Below are positions 63,129-64,000 of a DNA stretch of 64,000 nucleotides, in pieces. The notes below the pieces were generated by a model. The model was not told the origin of the DNA. It worked only from the letters and a program-made list of their open reading frames with translations, and made no database searches. The position numbers and the translations under genes are program-made. How positions within the stretch are numbered: position 1 is the first letter of the stretch; every line of letters begins with the position of its first letter. The stretch comes from Sphingobium sp. KCTC 72723 (GTDB lineage: Bacteria > Pseudomonadota > Alphaproteobacteria > Sphingomonadales > Sphingomonadaceae), in the NCBI RefSeq assembly GCF_014280435.1, contig NZ_CP060388.1, positions 186,001-250,000 on the forward strand, written 5' to 3'.

Positions 63129-64000
63129 TTAGCCGCCACCGGGCGAATTATGCCCGCCCGCAGGGACCGGCCCGCCGCTCGGCGCATGACTATGGTCGGG
63201 ATTGCTGTCCCATTCGATATGATAAAGGTCGAACCGCCGGTCGCGCAGGTTGCGCACCGTGCCTTCGGCTCGCGCCCAGCTCAGGTCCGCCAGATTGACG
63301 TCCGCCATCGTCAGCGTTTCGACATTTTCGGTCGATTCCGCCGCAATGCCATCCCGCGCGAAGGGCAGGTCGCACGGCGTCAGGATCGCACTCTGCGCAT
63401 ATTGAATGTCCATGTTGTCGACGTTCGGCAGATTGCCGACATTGCCCGACATCACGACATAGCATTGATTTTCGATCGCCCGCGCCTGCGCGCAATAGCG
63501 CACCCGCATGTAACCAAGGCGCGAATCGGTGCAGAAGGGGACGAAGATGATCCGCGCGCCCTGGTCCACCAGCCGTCGCGCCAGTTCGGGAAACTCGCTG
63601 TCATAGCAGATCAGCACGCCGATCGGCCCGCAGTCGGTCTGGATCACGTCCAGCGAATCGCCGCCCTTGATGTTCCACCAGAAGGATTCGTTGGGCGTCG
63701 GGTGGATCTTCTCCTGCGTATGGACCGATCCATCGCGCAGCGCGACATAGGCGATATTCTGGATATCGCCATCGTCGGCGCGGGTCGGGTGCGATCCGCC
63801 GATGATGTTGATATTATATTCCAGCGCCATCCGCGTCAGTTCCTTGGTCAGGCGCGGCGTATAGTTGGTCAGCTTGTCGATCGCTTCCATCGGCGACAGC
63901 TTCTTCGCCTCGAACGACAGCAGCGGAAGCGTGAACAATTCGGGGAAGACGATGAAGTCGGAGCGGTAATCTGCCGCGACATCGACGAAATATTCGATGT
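63129..64000 (-). CDS. Carbon-nitrogen hydrolase (nitrilase superfamily), N-terminus outside window
   Basis: The visible 290 residues contain FIVFPELF (catalytic Glu), a Lys in the EKIHPTPNE stretch and the nucleophile region IGVLICYDSEFPELARRL (Cys). DRRFDLYHIEWDSNPDHSHAPSGG is the C-terminal end. The sequence around the catalytic Glu and YFVDVAADYRSDFIVFPELFT strongly resembles proteins in which a GNAT acetyltransferase domain precedes the hydrolase, so such a fusion may lie beyond base 64000. Substrate is unknown. Confidence 0.9.
   Translation of the reverse strand, partial: IEYFVDVAADYRSDFIVFPELFTLPLLSFEAKKLSPMEAIDKLTNYTPRLTKELTRMALEYNINIIGGSHPTRADDGDIQNIAYVALRDGSVHTQEKIHPTPNESFWWNIKGGDSLDVIQTDCGPIGVLICYDSEFPELARRLVDQGARIIFVPFCTDSRLGYMRVRYCAQARAIENQCYVVMSGNVGNLPNVDNMDIQYAQSAILTPCDLPFARDGIAAESTENVETLTMADVNLADLSWARAEGTVRNLRDRRFDLYHIEWDSNPDHSHAPSGGPVPAGGHNSPGGG

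Overview
This 64 kb window is a GC-rich alphaproteobacterial chromosome segment, most likely from a sphingomonad of the Sphingobium/Sphingomonas type. The indicators are alphaproteobacterial marker families (a DUF1476 F1-ATPase inhibitor, a GapR/DUF2312 protein, DUF1244), a textbook alphaproteobacterial RpoH promoter in front of dnaK, a cysteine-free L36 protein, a split MetH, and many copies of the hairpin-forming intergenic repeats familiar from sphingomonad genomes. Genes are dense, many pairs overlap by 1-4 bases, and no rRNA, tRNA, IS element, CRISPR array or origin was seen. Both window edges cut genes: the (p)ppGpp synthetase/hydrolase at the left and a nitrilase-type hydrolase at the right.

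Layout. 1-10.7 kb: rsh, an HxlR regulator, a LytS/LytR-type two-component pair, a GST, a GtrA protein divergent from a large GT-C-like membrane protein, tadA, rpmB and several envelope or periplasmic proteins. 10.9-17.1 kb: a repetitive Asn/Ala lipoprotein, then a methionine-cycle operon made of an ArsR-methyltransferase fusion regulator with a clear operator, metF and a MetH split into two genes. 17.1-18.7 kb: a compositionally distinct two-gene module that looks like a nuclease toxin and its immunity protein, the main candidate for an undescribed system. 18.7-27.5 kb: an AIM24-type protein, a beta-helix protein, an MFS permease, a RamB-like regulator divergent from isocitrate lyase, and a DUF885 peptidase. 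27.6-31.6 kb: a GST, leuC, a 37-codon microgene and leuD (preceded by a possible leucine leader peptide), the ATPase inhibitor, BolA and a monothiol glutaredoxin. 31.9-39.5 kb: a BlaI/BlaR1-type pair with two operator boxes, hemW, a CAP-domain protein, rdgB, rph, a DUF6438 lipoprotein, hrcA and grpE. 39.6-48.6 kb: threonine synthase, a His/Gly-rich PadR regulator with DUF2218, an M14 carboxypeptidase with DUF4136, rpmJ, pyk, DUF1244, gapR, yebC, ruvC and a dienelactone-hydrolase-family protein. 48.6-64 kb: prmA, a soluble chemoreceptor, sdhCDA, a parDE-type toxin-antitoxin pair with a palindromic operator, a copper-chaperone pair, dnaK-dnaJ, an APC permease, a metallophosphoesterase, glmS and the truncated nitrilase-like gene.

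Functional themes. One-carbon and methionine metabolism (metF/metH with its regulator), leucine synthesis, the glyoxylate shunt, complex II, protein quality control (hrcA-grpE and dnaKJ, some 16 kb apart) and RNA or nucleotide maintenance (rph, rdgB, tadA, ruvC, prmA) form the conserved core. The accessory signals are the toxin-immunity-like pair after metH, the parDE pair after sdhA, the repeats, and several small proteins or leader elements coupled to metabolic operons.
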